DNA from: Sva-07 sp963829585
GTDB lineage: Bacteria > Actinomycetota > Acidimicrobiia > Acidimicrobiales > Ilumatobacteraceae
Assembly: GCA_963829585.1 (NCBI GenBank)
Contig: CAWHJD010000024.1
Span: 62,001 to 126,000 of the forward strand
Direction: 5' to 3'
DNA length: 64,000 nucleotides
Shown here: piece after piece, positions 36,171 to 44,454 of the stretch
Layout: each line of letters opens with the position of its first letter
Numbering within the stretch: the stretch's first letter is position 1
Position numbers and translations under genes: made by a program
Notes under the pieces: generated by a model
The model's input: only the letters and a program-made list of their open reading frames with translations
The model's database searches: none
What the model was told of the DNA's origin: nothing

Positions 36171-37301
36171 ATGGCGAGTGGGTTGACGATCGAGCGGGTG
36201 CGCCGCGACGTGGAGATCATCGCCCGCGCCGGTCTCGAGATTCCCGAGTTCCTCTCCGAGGTCGATCAGTCGCTCCGGCGAGCGGTGCCGTACCGGGCGA
36301 TGTGCGTTGCGCTCGTCGACCCGGCGACCCGACTCTGCACCGGCACGTACAAACTCGGCGAGCTGCGTCCCGACGCGGAGGCCGATGCGCGATGGGGCGA
36401 GTTCGAGTACCGCGACGAGAACCCGACGAGCTTCGTGTCGCTGTCGGAACGGGCGGTGCCGGCGACCGCCGTGCACCTCGAGCCCGACGCCGACACCGCG
36501 CTGTTGCGCAAGCACGAGTTCCTCCAACCGACGTACGGCTTCGCCGACGAAGCGCGCGTGGTCGCTCTCGCCAACGGTCGGACCTGGGGCGGGTTCGCGC
36601 TCCACCGGCGTACCGGCGACCCGCACTTCACCGAGGAGGACGTCGAGGTCCTCGCCTCGCTGTCACGGCACCTCGCGGTCGGCATACGCGCCGGGATACT
36701 GGCCCGCCGAGCAGCGCCGGACACGCTGCACGCCCACGGTCCGGCAGTGATCATCGTGCACGGCGACGGGACGACCGCTCGCACCAACACCGGAGCGGAG
36801 GCCTGGCTGGACGAACTCGAGGCCGCTGATCCGCACACGGGGTCCGCGAGCACCATCGCGTCGCTGGTCGCACAGGCGCGCCGTTTCGCCCGTGGCGAAG
36901 AGGTGCCACCCCCTCGGTTGCGCGTCCGGTCCCGATCCGGACGGTGGCTGGTGCTGCATGCCTCGCCACTCGCCGGTCCGTCGAGCCACGGCTCTGATGT
37001 CGTGGTGACGATCGAGGAGGCACGGCCACCGGAGATCGTGTCACTCGTGGTCGCGGCCTACGAGCTGACACCGCGCGAACGCGACGTCGCGCGCCTCGTA
37101 CTGCAAGGCGTCGACACCAAGGAGATCGCGGCGTTGCTCCACATGTCGGCCTACACGGTGCAGGACCACCTGAAGTCGATCTTCGACAAGGCCGCCGTCC
37201 GGAGCCGGCGAGAACTGATGGCGGCGGTGTTCTTCGATCAATACGTGCCCCGGATGGGCAGCGACCTCGCCCCCGACGGCTGGTTCTCCGACCCGATCTG
37301 A
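36171..37301 (+). CDS. GAF-like / LuxR-type transcriptional regulator
   Basis: 376 residues from ATG 36171. The first 190 residues resemble a GAF-type sensor (RRAVPYRAMCVALVDPATRLCTGTYK, THGRT-like TWGGFALHRRTGDPHFTEEDVEVLASLSRHLAVG). The C-terminal LuxR helix-turn-helix is ELTPRERDVARLVLQGVDTKEIAALLHMSAYTVQDHLKSIFDKAAVRSRRELM. No phospho-receiver domain. It is divergent from the MBL/PIG-L/cupredoxin operon, with about 200 bases between the starts, and is the most likely regulator of that operon. The frame is open upstream to 36042, but there is no ribosome site there. Confidence 0.85.
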   Translation: MASGLTIERVRRDVEIIARAGLEIPEFLSEVDQSLRRAVPYRAMCVALVDPATRLCTGTYKLGELRPDAEADARWGEFEYRDENPTSFVSLSERAVPATAVHLEPDADTALLRKHEFLQPTYGFADEARVVALANGRTWGGFALHRRTGDPHFTEEDVEVLASLSRHLAVGIRAGILARRAAPDTLHAHGPAVIIVHGDGTTARTNTGAEAWLDELEAADPHTGSASTIASLVAQARRFARGEEVPPPRLRVRSRSGRWLVLHASPLAGPSSHGSDVVVTIEEARPPEIVSLVVAAYELTPRERDVARLVLQGVDTKEIAALLHMSAYTVQDHLKSIFDKAAVRSRRELMAAVFFDQYVPRMGSDLAPDGWFSDPI

Positions 37302-37326
37302 CCGCGCCGAGTCAGGCCAGGCCGCG

Positions 37327-37965
37327 TCAGACCAACCTGGCGACCACGTTGATGGTGGTGGCGATGATGGCCACGTTGAAGAGGAAGGCCAGGAGCGAGT
37401 GGCGCAGCACGGTCGCGCGGATCACGGGATCGGTGATGCTGGTGTCGGACACCTGGAAGGTCATGCCGACGGTGAAGCCGAGATAGGCGAAGTCGCGGTA
37501 GCAGGGTGCCTGCGGGCCGGGGAAGTCGACGCCTCCGGTTTCGGGTCCGCGGTAGTAGAGGTGTGCATACCGCAGGACGAACACGGTGTTGACGACGAGC
37601 CACGAGAGCACGACGGCCATCAACGAGGTGGCGGTCAGTGCGGCCTGGAGTCGGAAGGCCGCAGTCGATGCTCGGTGGAGGGCGGCAACGACGGCGAGCA
37701 GACTCATCACACTTGCCGCAACCAGGACGGAGCGCGCGGCGGCCCGGCTGTCGTCCTCCCGGGTGGCCACCTGAGCGGTCATCGTGGCATCGAGGCGTCC
37801 GATCTCGAACCAGATCCACAGCAGCAGCGACACCGCCGTGGTGATCCAGCCGACGAGCAGGGCGAGTTGCCACGGCGCGACGAGCAGGAGCAGAACGACC
37901 GCAACCGCCCCTCCGGCCGCGCATGCGATCACGCGGCGACGCTCCGAGCTGCCCGCCCAGATCAC
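37327..37965 (-). CDS. DUF1345 membrane protein
   Basis: 212 residues from GTG 37965 with about five hydrophobic spans (VIACAAGGAVAVVLLLLV, LALLVGWITTAVSLLLWIW, VLVAASVMSLLAVVAAL, LTATSLMAVVLSWLVVNTVFVL, LLAFLFNVAIIATTINVV). The conserved DUF1345 stretch DFAYLGFTVGMTFQVSDTSITDPVIRATVLRHSLLAF is clear. The function is unknown. Convergent with the GAF/LuxR gene (25 bases between stops). Confidence 0.85.
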   Translation of the reverse strand: MIWAGSSERRRVIACAAGGAVAVVLLLLVAPWQLALLVGWITTAVSLLLWIWFEIGRLDATMTAQVATREDDSRAAARSVLVAASVMSLLAVVAALHRASTAAFRLQAALTATSLMAVVLSWLVVNTVFVLRYAHLYYRGPETGGVDFPGPQAPCYRDFAYLGFTVGMTFQVSDTSITDPVIRATVLRHSLLAFLFNVAIIATTINVVARLV

Positions 37966-38118
37966 TTCGACTCCGACGCGACGACGCGCGGCGAGCCCGT
38001 GCGCCGACGGTGCGACCGATGCGGCGTCGGGTTCGCCGTCGTGGCGGACGGTGGTCGCTGAGACACGACGGCCAGCGTACGGGTCCCCGAGCGGACCTCG
38101 CCGCCGCTGACTCGGGGC

Positions 38119-39345
38119 TCACCGGCCGGAGAGGACCGTGGCCAGCGCCCGGCGCAGCGCCAGGTCGCGGGGGTCGCCCTGCAGTTCCATGCTCATCTTG
38201 TCCGTCACGTATCCGTACCCCAACCGAACCGCGGGATCGGCGAAGCCCATCGAGCCACCGGCTCCCGGCGCTCCGAAGGCGGACGCGGAGCCGAAGTCGA
38301 CCAGCTCGCCGGACTTCATGAACCCCAACGAGAACTTGACCGGACCGCGGAAGCATTCGTCGTAGTAGCCCCGGCGGGCCGGCGACGCCGGCGCGGAGAG
38401 GGCCTCCAGTGTCTCGGGTCGCAGACCGAGCGGGCCGCCGGCCGCGGCGAAGGCGCCGTAGGCGGTGGCGATGGCCCTGGCGGTCGCCACCGCCCCGCCG
38501 GAGGGAACCTCGAGCTCTCGCACGATCACGTGCTCGGCGTCGACGTAGAAGCCGGTGCCCGGATTGGCGATCAGCGACCGGTGCAGCACCGAGCGCGGCC
38601 ACATGGCATCGATCGTCAGGCGGGGCGGCATCGAGGTGAGCCGGGCCCACCATCCCGGCGGGACCAGCGCGGCCAGCCGCTCGTCGGGCACCGACGACGG
38701 GGTCCCGATGTACACCTCACCTCCGACACCGAGCGGGGCGGCGACATCCTCGTGGAGCACGCGGCCGATGGTGCGGTGGTCGGGGTCGATGCGTCGCACC
38801 AGTTCGTTCTCGTAGAAGCCCAGCGTGATGGCGTGGTAGGCCTGGCGCTCTCCGGGTGGCCAGATGGGACGCTGGCGCTCCATGACGCCGGCCAGTCGAT
38901 CGAGATCGGCCACCACCTCGGCGTCGACCCGTTCGTCGAAGGCGAAGAGTCCTGCCTGGTGCGCCAGGAGTTGGCGAACCGTGATGTCCTCCTTGCCGGC
39001 CCGGGCGAACTCCGGCCAGTACGTGGCGACCAGTTCGTCGTAGTCGAGGAGTCCGCGCGAGTGCAGCAGCGCCAGCACGAGGGCCGACAACCCCTTGGTG
39101 GTGGAGTGGACCAGGGTCATGGTGTCGGCGCACCACGGCGCGCCGGTCGCCCGGTCCCGCAGCCCGCCCCACAGGTCCACCACCACCTCGCCGTCGACGA
39201 CCACGCAGACCGCACCGCCGAGTTCACCGCGCTCGACGAAGTTGTCGACGAACGCGCTCCGTACCGGCTCGAAGCCCGGCGCCACGTGTCCGCTGATCTC
39301 CTGATGGTGCGCCGCTTTCGCGACCGTTCTGTCGTGCAGTGCCAT
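38119..39345 (-). CDS. Serine beta-lactamase-fold esterase (EstB/class C-like)
   Basis: 408 residues from ATG 39345, chosen for the strong GGAGGAGGGG site. The catalytic Ser-x-x-Lys is VHSTTKGLS (about residue 75). The YxN-type element may be AYHAITLGF, and the KTG box is weakly matched by HxG-like segments such as GAPGAGGSMGF near the end. This places it in the esterase/beta-lactamase-like family (PF00144), which hydrolyses small esters rather than antibiotics. No signal peptide, so cytoplasmic. Divergent from the glutathione peroxidase gene. Confidence 0.85.
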   Translation of the reverse strand: MALHDRTVAKAAHHQEISGHVAPGFEPVRSAFVDNFVERGELGGAVCVVVDGEVVVDLWGGLRDRATGAPWCADTMTLVHSTTKGLSALVLALLHSRGLLDYDELVATYWPEFARAGKEDITVRQLLAHQAGLFAFDERVDAEVVADLDRLAGVMERQRPIWPPGERQAYHAITLGFYENELVRRIDPDHRTIGRVLHEDVAAPLGVGGEVYIGTPSSVPDERLAALVPPGWWARLTSMPPRLTIDAMWPRSVLHRSLIANPGTGFYVDAEHVIVRELEVPSGGAVATARAIATAYGAFAAAGGPLGLRPETLEALSAPASPARRGYYDECFRGPVKFSLGFMKSGELVDFGSASAFGAPGAGGSMGFADPAVRLGYGYVTDKMSMELQGDPRDLALRRALATVLSGR

Positions 39346-39512
39346 GACAACCCCTCCTCCGGCGTCGTCGATCACCCGCCAGCCATGGGCTCCGTCAACT
39401 TCGACCGTGCGCCGGCCGCACCACGGCTGCCAGGGCCGATGGTCCCGGCAGCCGACGTCATCTCCGCCGCCAACACGACAATGCACCGAAGCCTGGGCAA
39501 GAATCGCCCGTC

Positions 39513-39992
39513 ATGACGCTCCGTGACGCACCCATCCACACCCTCCAGGGCGAGCCGACCTCGCTCGCCGCATTCGACGGCCAGACCATCCTCGCCGTCA
39601 ACGTCGCCTCGAAGTGCGGGCTGACGCCGCAGTACACCGGCCTCGAGGAACTCCAGAAGACCTACGGACCCAAGGGGTTCACCGTCATCGGCTTCCCGTG
39701 CAACCAGTTCCTCGGCCAGGAGCCGGGCACCGCCGAGGAGATCGAGACGTTCTGCTCGACGACGTACGGCGTCACCTTCCCCTTGATGGAGAAGATCGAT
39801 GTCAACGGCGACGACCGTCATCCGATCTACGAGGTCCTCACCGAAGTCGCTGACGCCGAGGGCCACAGTGGCGACATCCGCTGGAACTTCGAGAAGTTCC
39901 TCATCGCCTCCGACGGGACCATCTCCCGTTACTCACCGATGACGGCCCCCGACGACCCGGCCCTCGTCGCCGCCATCGAGGCCAGCCTCTAG
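39513..39992 (+). CDS. Glutathione-peroxidase-family thiol peroxidase (Cys type)
   Basis: 159 residues, complete. VNVASKCGLTPQYTGLEELQ carries the peroxidatic Cys (TGC, not UGA), FPCNQFLGQEPG the Gln and the likely resolving Cys, and IRWNFEKFLI the Trp/Asn of the GPx tetrad. Bacterial enzymes of this kind usually take electrons from thioredoxin and reduce H2O2 or lipid peroxides. Ends 95 bases before the convergent M48 gene; a long hairpin lies between. Confidence 0.93.
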   Translation: MTLRDAPIHTLQGEPTSLAAFDGQTILAVNVASKCGLTPQYTGLEELQKTYGPKGFTVIGFPCNQFLGQEPGTAEEIETFCSTTYGVTFPLMEKIDVNGDDRHPIYEVLTEVADAEGHSGDIRWNFEKFLIASDGTISRYSPMTAPDDPALVAAIEASL

Positions 39993-40028
39993 ACGACGAG
40001 CCGCGTGCTCTCCTCCGTCCGCCCCCCG

Positions 40029-40080
40029 GGTTTGCGTGACAGTTCCATTGGGCCACCCCAACCGAAGTGTCACGCAAACC
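40029..40080. repeat. Perfect 13-bp inverted repeat between convergent genes (terminator or dispersed element)
   Basis: GGTTTGCGTGACA (40029-40041) and TGTCACGCAAACC (40068-40080) are exact inverse copies around a 26-base loop. It fills most of the gap between the gpx stop and the M48 stop. It can end transcripts from both directions, but its length and perfection are also typical of dispersed intergenic palindromes. Confidence 0.6.
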
Positions 40081-40086
40081 TGGTGG

Positions 40087-41205
40087 TCACGGGGTGACGA
40101 CGTCGGCAGCGCCAGGTTGACCGAGGGGATGATCGGCGAGCCATCGCTCGAAGCGCTCGCCGTGTTCGGCGGGGACGTCCTTGCCCGCTTCTGCGTAGGC
40201 GGCCACTGCGCGTTCCACCAGTTCTCGGCGGGTCCGCATCTTCGCGTCGGGATCCTTGTCGCCGGCGAGGTCGGCCGCCTCGACCATCTCGAACCACATC
40301 AACTCCGAGCGCCATCCGGCCGACACGACCTCGCCGTCGTTCTCCGCGAGCCGTGCGCACAGAGCGGCCAACGAACCGGGATTGCGGGCGAGCTTCACCG
40401 CGGCGACGTCGGCGATGACGTCGGCGTTGCGGCGCATGTTCATCTCCAACCGTCGCAGCAGCGACACGGAGACCGCACCGAGCACCATCAACGCGACAGC
40501 GAACAGGCTCGTGCTCCAGAGGATCCCGACGCTCCGCCAGCCGGCCAGCAGCAGGACGAGCATCACCGCCCCGGACGTGAGCAGGATGAGCCCGGCACGC
40601 CGCCCTCGCGCCAGCGCCACCATCCCCGATGCGACCCAGTGGGCGTCGAGCGCCCACACGTGACCCAGTTCGTGGGCGAGCATCGCCTCGAGTTCGTCGC
40701 GTGACAGTGACGCCACCCCGCTCGTCGTGCACACGACCCGACGTTTCGAGGACCGCATCGACAGCGCGTTCGGGATCTCGTCCTTGGTGACCCACAGTTC
40801 GGGGATCGGACGGCCGAGCCCGATCGACAACTCCTCCAGCAGGTTCATCGTGCGCCGCTGGCCCTCGCCCTTGGGCTCGTCGACCCGCTCGGCGCTCACC
40901 TCGTTCAGCACGACGTCGACCGCCCCCGTCCAGAACCACCAGAAGAAGATCGCGAAGCTGACGACCACGGCGATCACCCCGGCGCCGACGGCCGTTTCGC
41001 TGGCGATCCCCCAGACACCCGCCGACTCGATGTCGCGTCTGCGCAGCCACGTCCAGAATCGGGCGACGCCCGCCAGCACCACCAGCGCCAGCATCGCGGC
41101 CGACAGCGCGATCACACCGATGCCGACGAGGCACACGACGACGGCGCGGGCTCTCGCCCAGCCACGCCGATCATCGAGGTTCACATGTGGCTGTTCCGAC
41201 GACAT
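40087..41205 (-). CDS. M48-family membrane metalloprotease
   Basis: 372 residues from ATG 41205, which overlaps the previous gene's stop (TGATG). Two N-terminal membrane spans (VVVCLVGIGVIALSAAMLALVVL; GVIAVVVSFAIFFWWFW) are followed by a zinc motif LAHELGHVWALDAHW, two further hydrophobic spans, and the third-ligand region MRRNADVIADVAAVKLARNP. In HtpX-type enzymes the latter reads R-E-x-x-A-D; here the Glu position is Asp (D-V-I-A-D), which is unusual. It may degrade membrane proteins. Last gene of a three-gene overlapped set with the BNR protein and the MoaD/ThiS-like protein. Confidence 0.82.
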   Translation of the reverse strand: MSSEQPHVNLDDRRGWARARAVVVCLVGIGVIALSAAMLALVVLAGVARFWTWLRRRDIESAGVWGIASETAVGAGVIAVVVSFAIFFWWFWTGAVDVVLNEVSAERVDEPKGEGQRRTMNLLEELSIGLGRPIPELWVTKDEIPNALSMRSSKRRVVCTTSGVASLSRDELEAMLAHELGHVWALDAHWVASGMVALARGRRAGLILLTSGAVMLVLLLAGWRSVGILWSTSLFAVALMVLGAVSVSLLRRLEMNMRRNADVIADVAAVKLARNPGSLAALCARLAENDGEVVSAGWRSELMWFEMVEAADLAGDKDPDAKMRTRRELVERAVAAYAEAGKDVPAEHGERFERWLADHPLGQPGAADVVTP

Positions 41206-42308
41206 CAGGCGCCCACGAAGCGCACGAAGTGCACCGGTGGGAGGTTCGCCGACACGAGAGCCCAACGCTCGCCGGCGCTGTCGCTGGTCCACAGCGAGCC
41301 CGTGGTCGAGCCCATGGCGAGCACGTCACCGGACGCATCGACGTCGAGGCCGTGGCGGTACACGAGGTCGTAGGCGTGATGTTCCGGGAGGCCGTCGCCC
41401 AGCACGTCGAACGAGGCGCCGCCGTCGGTGGTGCGTGACACGACGAACCGACCGTCGACCGGCACCCTCAGCTCGTCCTTCACCGCCGGGGCGAACCACG
41501 CGACGTCCGGGTCGGTCGGATGTGCTGCCACGGCGAACCCGAACACCGACGGCGCTCGTTCGGTGATCTCGGTCCAGGTCCGACCCGCATCGACAGAGCG
41601 GAAACACCCGTTGTGATGTTGATTCCACACGACGTCCGGATGGGCCGCGCATCGGGCGAGCCGGTGCGGATCCTGGGTGTGGGGCGTGTACTCCTCGCCC
41701 GGCGGCATGTACTCGTTGCGCATCCCGTGCGTGACGGCCCAGGTCGACCCGCCGTCGTCGGTGATCCATGCTCCACCGCACGACACGCCGACGAGCACGG
41801 AGTCGGGGTCCCGAGGATCGACCGACACGGAATGGACGCCGGGCCAGTCGTACCCGCCACCCATCCACTCGGTTCGTTCCGGTCGATCCCACAGCGATCG
41901 GACGAGTTCCCACGATCCCCCGCCGTCGTCCGAACGGAACAGGCCGCCCGGGATCGTGCCGCACCACAGCTCGCCCGGACGGTCGGGGTGGCCGAGTTCG
42001 AGCGACCACAGCAACTGCACCGCCCACGGCCAGGGTTCCTGCGTCATCGGCGACACGTCGGTCGCATCGGCAGGGCGCGGTGGATACGCGGGTGCGGCAG
42101 TCTCGACCCACGACCCGCCAGGTTCGCGGCGCCACATGTGCGACCCGAAGTGACCCGTTCCGAGGGCGGCGTGAACGGCACCGTCGCGATCGACGACTGC
42201 CGCAGTCACCGGCTCACCGAGGAACGACACGTCGGCGATCACCCATGCGGACCCCGATCGTTCGAGGGTGAACAGTCCCTTGCGCGTCCCCACCAGCAAC
42301 GATCCCAT
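41205..42308 (-). CDS. BNR/sialidase-like beta-propeller protein
   Basis: About 367 residues, cytoplasmic by lack of a signal. Repeated Asp-box/BNR motifs (SDDGGGSWELV, TDDGGSTWAVT, SVDAGRTWTEI, TTDGGASFDVL, SDSAGERWALV) define a five- to seven-bladed propeller of the VPS10/exo-alpha-sialidase/photosystem-II-stability type. Three ATGs in a row (42314, 42311, 42308) are possible starts. The GGGAGG site ends directly at the first, so the third has the best spacing. It is coupled upstream to the MoaD/ThiS-like gene and downstream to the M48 gene. No sialidase active-site Arg triad is evident. Confidence 0.82.
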   Translation of the reverse strand: MGSLLVGTRKGLFTLERSGSAWVIADVSFLGEPVTAAVVDRDGAVHAALGTGHFGSHMWRREPGGSWVETAAPAYPPRPADATDVSPMTQEPWPWAVQLLWSLELGHPDRPGELWCGTIPGGLFRSDDGGGSWELVRSLWDRPERTEWMGGGYDWPGVHSVSVDPRDPDSVLVGVSCGGAWITDDGGSTWAVTHGMRNEYMPPGEEYTPHTQDPHRLARCAAHPDVVWNQHHNGCFRSVDAGRTWTEITERAPSVFGFAVAAHPTDPDVAWFAPAVKDELRVPVDGRFVVSRTTDGGASFDVLGDGLPEHHAYDLVYRHGLDVDASGDVLAMGSTTGSLWTSDSAGERWALVSANLPPVHFVRFVGA

Positions 42309-42310
42309 CA

Positions 42311-42580
42311 TCATCCTCCCGAGAGCGCCTGCATCACCACGACCTCGGTGTCGGCGTCCACCGGATCGGTCTGTCCCACCACGTCACCCAACTGCGCACC
42401 GCCGACGAACACCGCCACGTGGCGACGCACGCGGCCCTGCTCGTCGAGCACGTAGGACCGCACGGCCGGGTGCGCACCGAAGTAGGCGTCGAGTACCTCT
42501 CGCACGGTCGCACCGGCGACGTGGGCGGCCGGGCAATCGACGTGACGGCGCAGGTTCGACGTGAAGGACACACGTGCCAC
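42311..42580 (-). CDS. MoaD/ThiS-family sulfur-carrier-like protein
   Basis: About 89 residues from GTG 42580 (VARVSFTSNLRRHVDCP); the exact start is uncertain. VREVLDAYFGAHPAVRSYVLDEQGRVRRHVAVFVGG and the end DTEVVVMQALSGG fit the ubiquitin-like beta-grasp of MoaD/ThiS, including the C-terminal Gly-Gly that is thiocarboxylated. Its stop overlaps the next gene's ATG. No MoaE, ThiG or activating E1 enzyme is adjacent, so the acceptor is unknown. The same arrangement with a BNR propeller protein suggests they work together. Confidence 0.8.
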   Translation of the reverse strand: MARVSFTSNLRRHVDCPAAHVAGATVREVLDAYFGAHPAVRSYVLDEQGRVRRHVAVFVGGAQLGDVVGQTDPVDADTEVVVMQALSGG

Positions 42581-42647
42581 TCCCGCGACCGTACCCCCCA
42601 CGCCCCGAATCGTCACACGGTGCCGGGTCAAATGTGACGGGCGGCCG

Positions 42648-43674
42648 CTACCGGTGGAGGGCCGGTTCGATCTGCACTGCGGGGAAGAGCAGGTTGTTCT
42701 CCTTGTGCACGTGCAGATGGGTGTCGGCCTCGAGGTCGGCCAACGCCCGGTAGCAGGCGCTGTAGCTCGCGCACCCGTCGGCGGGAGTCGTGTACCCCGA
42801 GGTGGCGCGATTCAGTGCGTCGAGGAGATCGCCGACCGTCTCGTGCTCGACGGCGAGGGCGTCGATCTGCGTCGCGAGTGCGCTGGTGTCGGATCCCGGT
42901 TCGCCGGTCGTCGCGGCGAGCCGGCGAATCATCGGGAACAGCTCCTGCTCCTCCCGGGCGAGATGCGGCTCGAGGTCGGCACGCAGTTCCTCGTAGAGCC
43001 GTTGCACCTCGGCCAGCTCCGGATGCCGATCTCCGTGCACCGTGAGGATCTTGTCGACGAGTGCGCTGATCCGCGGGAGCTCTGCCCACAGGTAGACCGT
43101 GGTGGACGGACTCGATGTGATCGACCAGTTCGACGGGACCGAGGGAGGCCCACTCGGCAGCAGGCTCGCCGACGTGCTCGACCGACAGTTCGTCGGCGAC
43201 GATCTGCGCATCGAGGCCTGCTTGGTGGGCAGCCTCGGTCAGCGTGCGACCACCATGGCAGCAGTAGTCGAGACCGCGCCGTTCGAGATCGGCCGCCAGG
43301 GACGGGCGGAGCGTGACGATCTCTCCGAGCGTCATCGACGGATCGATTCGACCGGCCGTCGTGTCGACCTGCGGCGTCTCGACCGGCCCGGTTGCTCCCG
43401 GCCCGGCATGTCGATGGTGGGTGCACGTGGTGGACATCGTGACCGGCTCGAGCGGCACCATCCGGATCTCGTTGGCGAACATCTCGACGCCGTGCAGACG
43501 GTTACGGATGGTGCCGGTGATCGCGTCGAGTTCGACGTCGTGGTCGACCTCGATGCACGGTCCCGCGACCGAGCCCTGCACGCTGTGCACACCGTCCAGG
43601 TTCCCGAGATCTTCCAGGGTCTGGTTGAAACAGGTCGGGCAGTTCGCCCCGTCGATTCGCAACGTTGTTCGCAT
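42648..43674 (-). CDS. RIC/ScdA-type iron-centre repair hemerythrin with N-terminal HMA-like domain (one frame change)
   Basis: Residues 1-70 resemble a heavy-metal-associated fold with its metal-binding Cys pair (IDGANCPTCFNQTLEDLGNLDGVHSVQGSV). An HxH-rich linker (TCTHHRHAG) leads to an ScdA N-domain (TLGEIVTLRPSLAADLERRGLDYCCHGGRTLTEAAHQAG) with the CCHGG motif. Then, in the next frame, comes the di-iron hemerythrin-like domain (HHVYLWAELPRISALVDKILTVHGDRHPEL...HLAREEQELFPMI...HVHKENNLLFPAV). One extra G near 43105 (CACCACGGTC) breaks the frame; removing it gives HIESVHHVYLW, the family sequence. RIC proteins restore Fe-S/di-iron centres after NO or peroxide damage. It neighbours an Fe-S type regulator and a NuoF-like gene. 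Confidence 0.82.
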
Positions 43675-43803
43675 GGTCGCCTACTTCCAGCTCGAGGGTG
43701 TGCGAGACATGCGATCGGACTCGACACTGCCTCGTGGCACCAGCGTACCGCCACTTCCGATTACTTCTAGTATCAATTGGATTTAATGATGGGCGACGCA
43801 CGG

Positions 43804-44454
43804 TCACGACTCGACGTGACACCGCAGGCGGCACGTGCCTCGACGTGGATCGCGTACGACGAGTTCGTCGACGACCAGACCGCCGCTGAGTGAATCAGCG
43901 GCGCCGTACGCGAGGCCGAGGTGCAAACCGCAGACGGTGTCGGGATCGACCATGGCCGTCGTCTGGAACGGACAGGCACCCAGCACGATGTCGACCCGGC
44001 TCCCACGGCGGGTCGCAGTCGGTTCGAACCCGTGACGTTTCATCGCGTCGACGAGTCCCGCCACGGGATCGGCAGCGTCGCTTGCAGCGGCGCTCACCCG
44101 GCGCCCGGCGCGACGGCCGACGTCGACCGGCGAATCGCCGGTCCGGATGATCTCCGACAGCAGCAGCGTCAACCGCTCGTACGGGCCGGTGACCCCCCAC
44201 CGGCTCTCGGCCGACGGGTCCAGGGTGTAGACGAGCCGTGGTCGTCCGCGTCCGACCCGAGGTGCCGTGGCCTCCGACACGAGTCCCGCTTCGAGGAGCT
44301 TGGCGAGGTGCTGGCGGATCGCGTTGTGGTGGAGCCCGAGATGCTCGGTGAGTTCGGCCACGTCGACTGGTCGCCCGGCGTCGGCGATGTAGCGGAACAG
44401 CTCGTGGCGGGTCGGGTCACCGAGCGCGCGGGCCTGCAGCTGGAGTGCGTTCAC
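43804..44454 (-). CDS. Winged-helix regulator with Cys-rich C-terminus (SufR-like / predicted Fe-S sensor)
   Basis: 216 residues from GTG 44454, overlapping the NuoF-like stop (GTGA). The N-terminal winged helix (ALGDPTRHELFRYIADAGRPVDVAELTEHLGLHHNAIRQHLAKLLEAGLVSE) is of the ArsR/SufR type. The C-terminal part has four Cys (LGACPFQ, DTVCGLHL, GTCRLRC) that could hold an Fe-S cluster. It lies between the NuoF-like gene, to which it is coupled, and the RIC gene, 129 bases downstream. It probably adjusts this group to Fe-S status or NO; that is inference. Confidence 0.8.
   Translation of the reverse strand: MNALQLQARALGDPTRHELFRYIADAGRPVDVAELTEHLGLHHNAIRQHLAKLLEAGLVSEATAPRVGRGRPRLVYTLDPSAESRWGVTGPYERLTLLLSEIIRTGDSPVDVGRRAGRRVSAAASDAADPVAGLVDAMKRHGFEPTATRRGSRVDIVLGACPFQTTAMVDPDTVCGLHLGLAYGAADSLSGGLVVDELVVRDPRRGTCRLRCHVES

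Noticed and set aside
39513..39992. Possible selenocysteine in the glutathione peroxidase.
   Set aside because: The catalytic codon is TGC (Cys), and no UGA interrupts the frame.
42628..43674. Treating the RIC gene as a complete 348-residue protein in one frame.
   Set aside because: The last third of that translation is Arg-rich shadow text; the hemerythrin part lies in the neighbouring frame.
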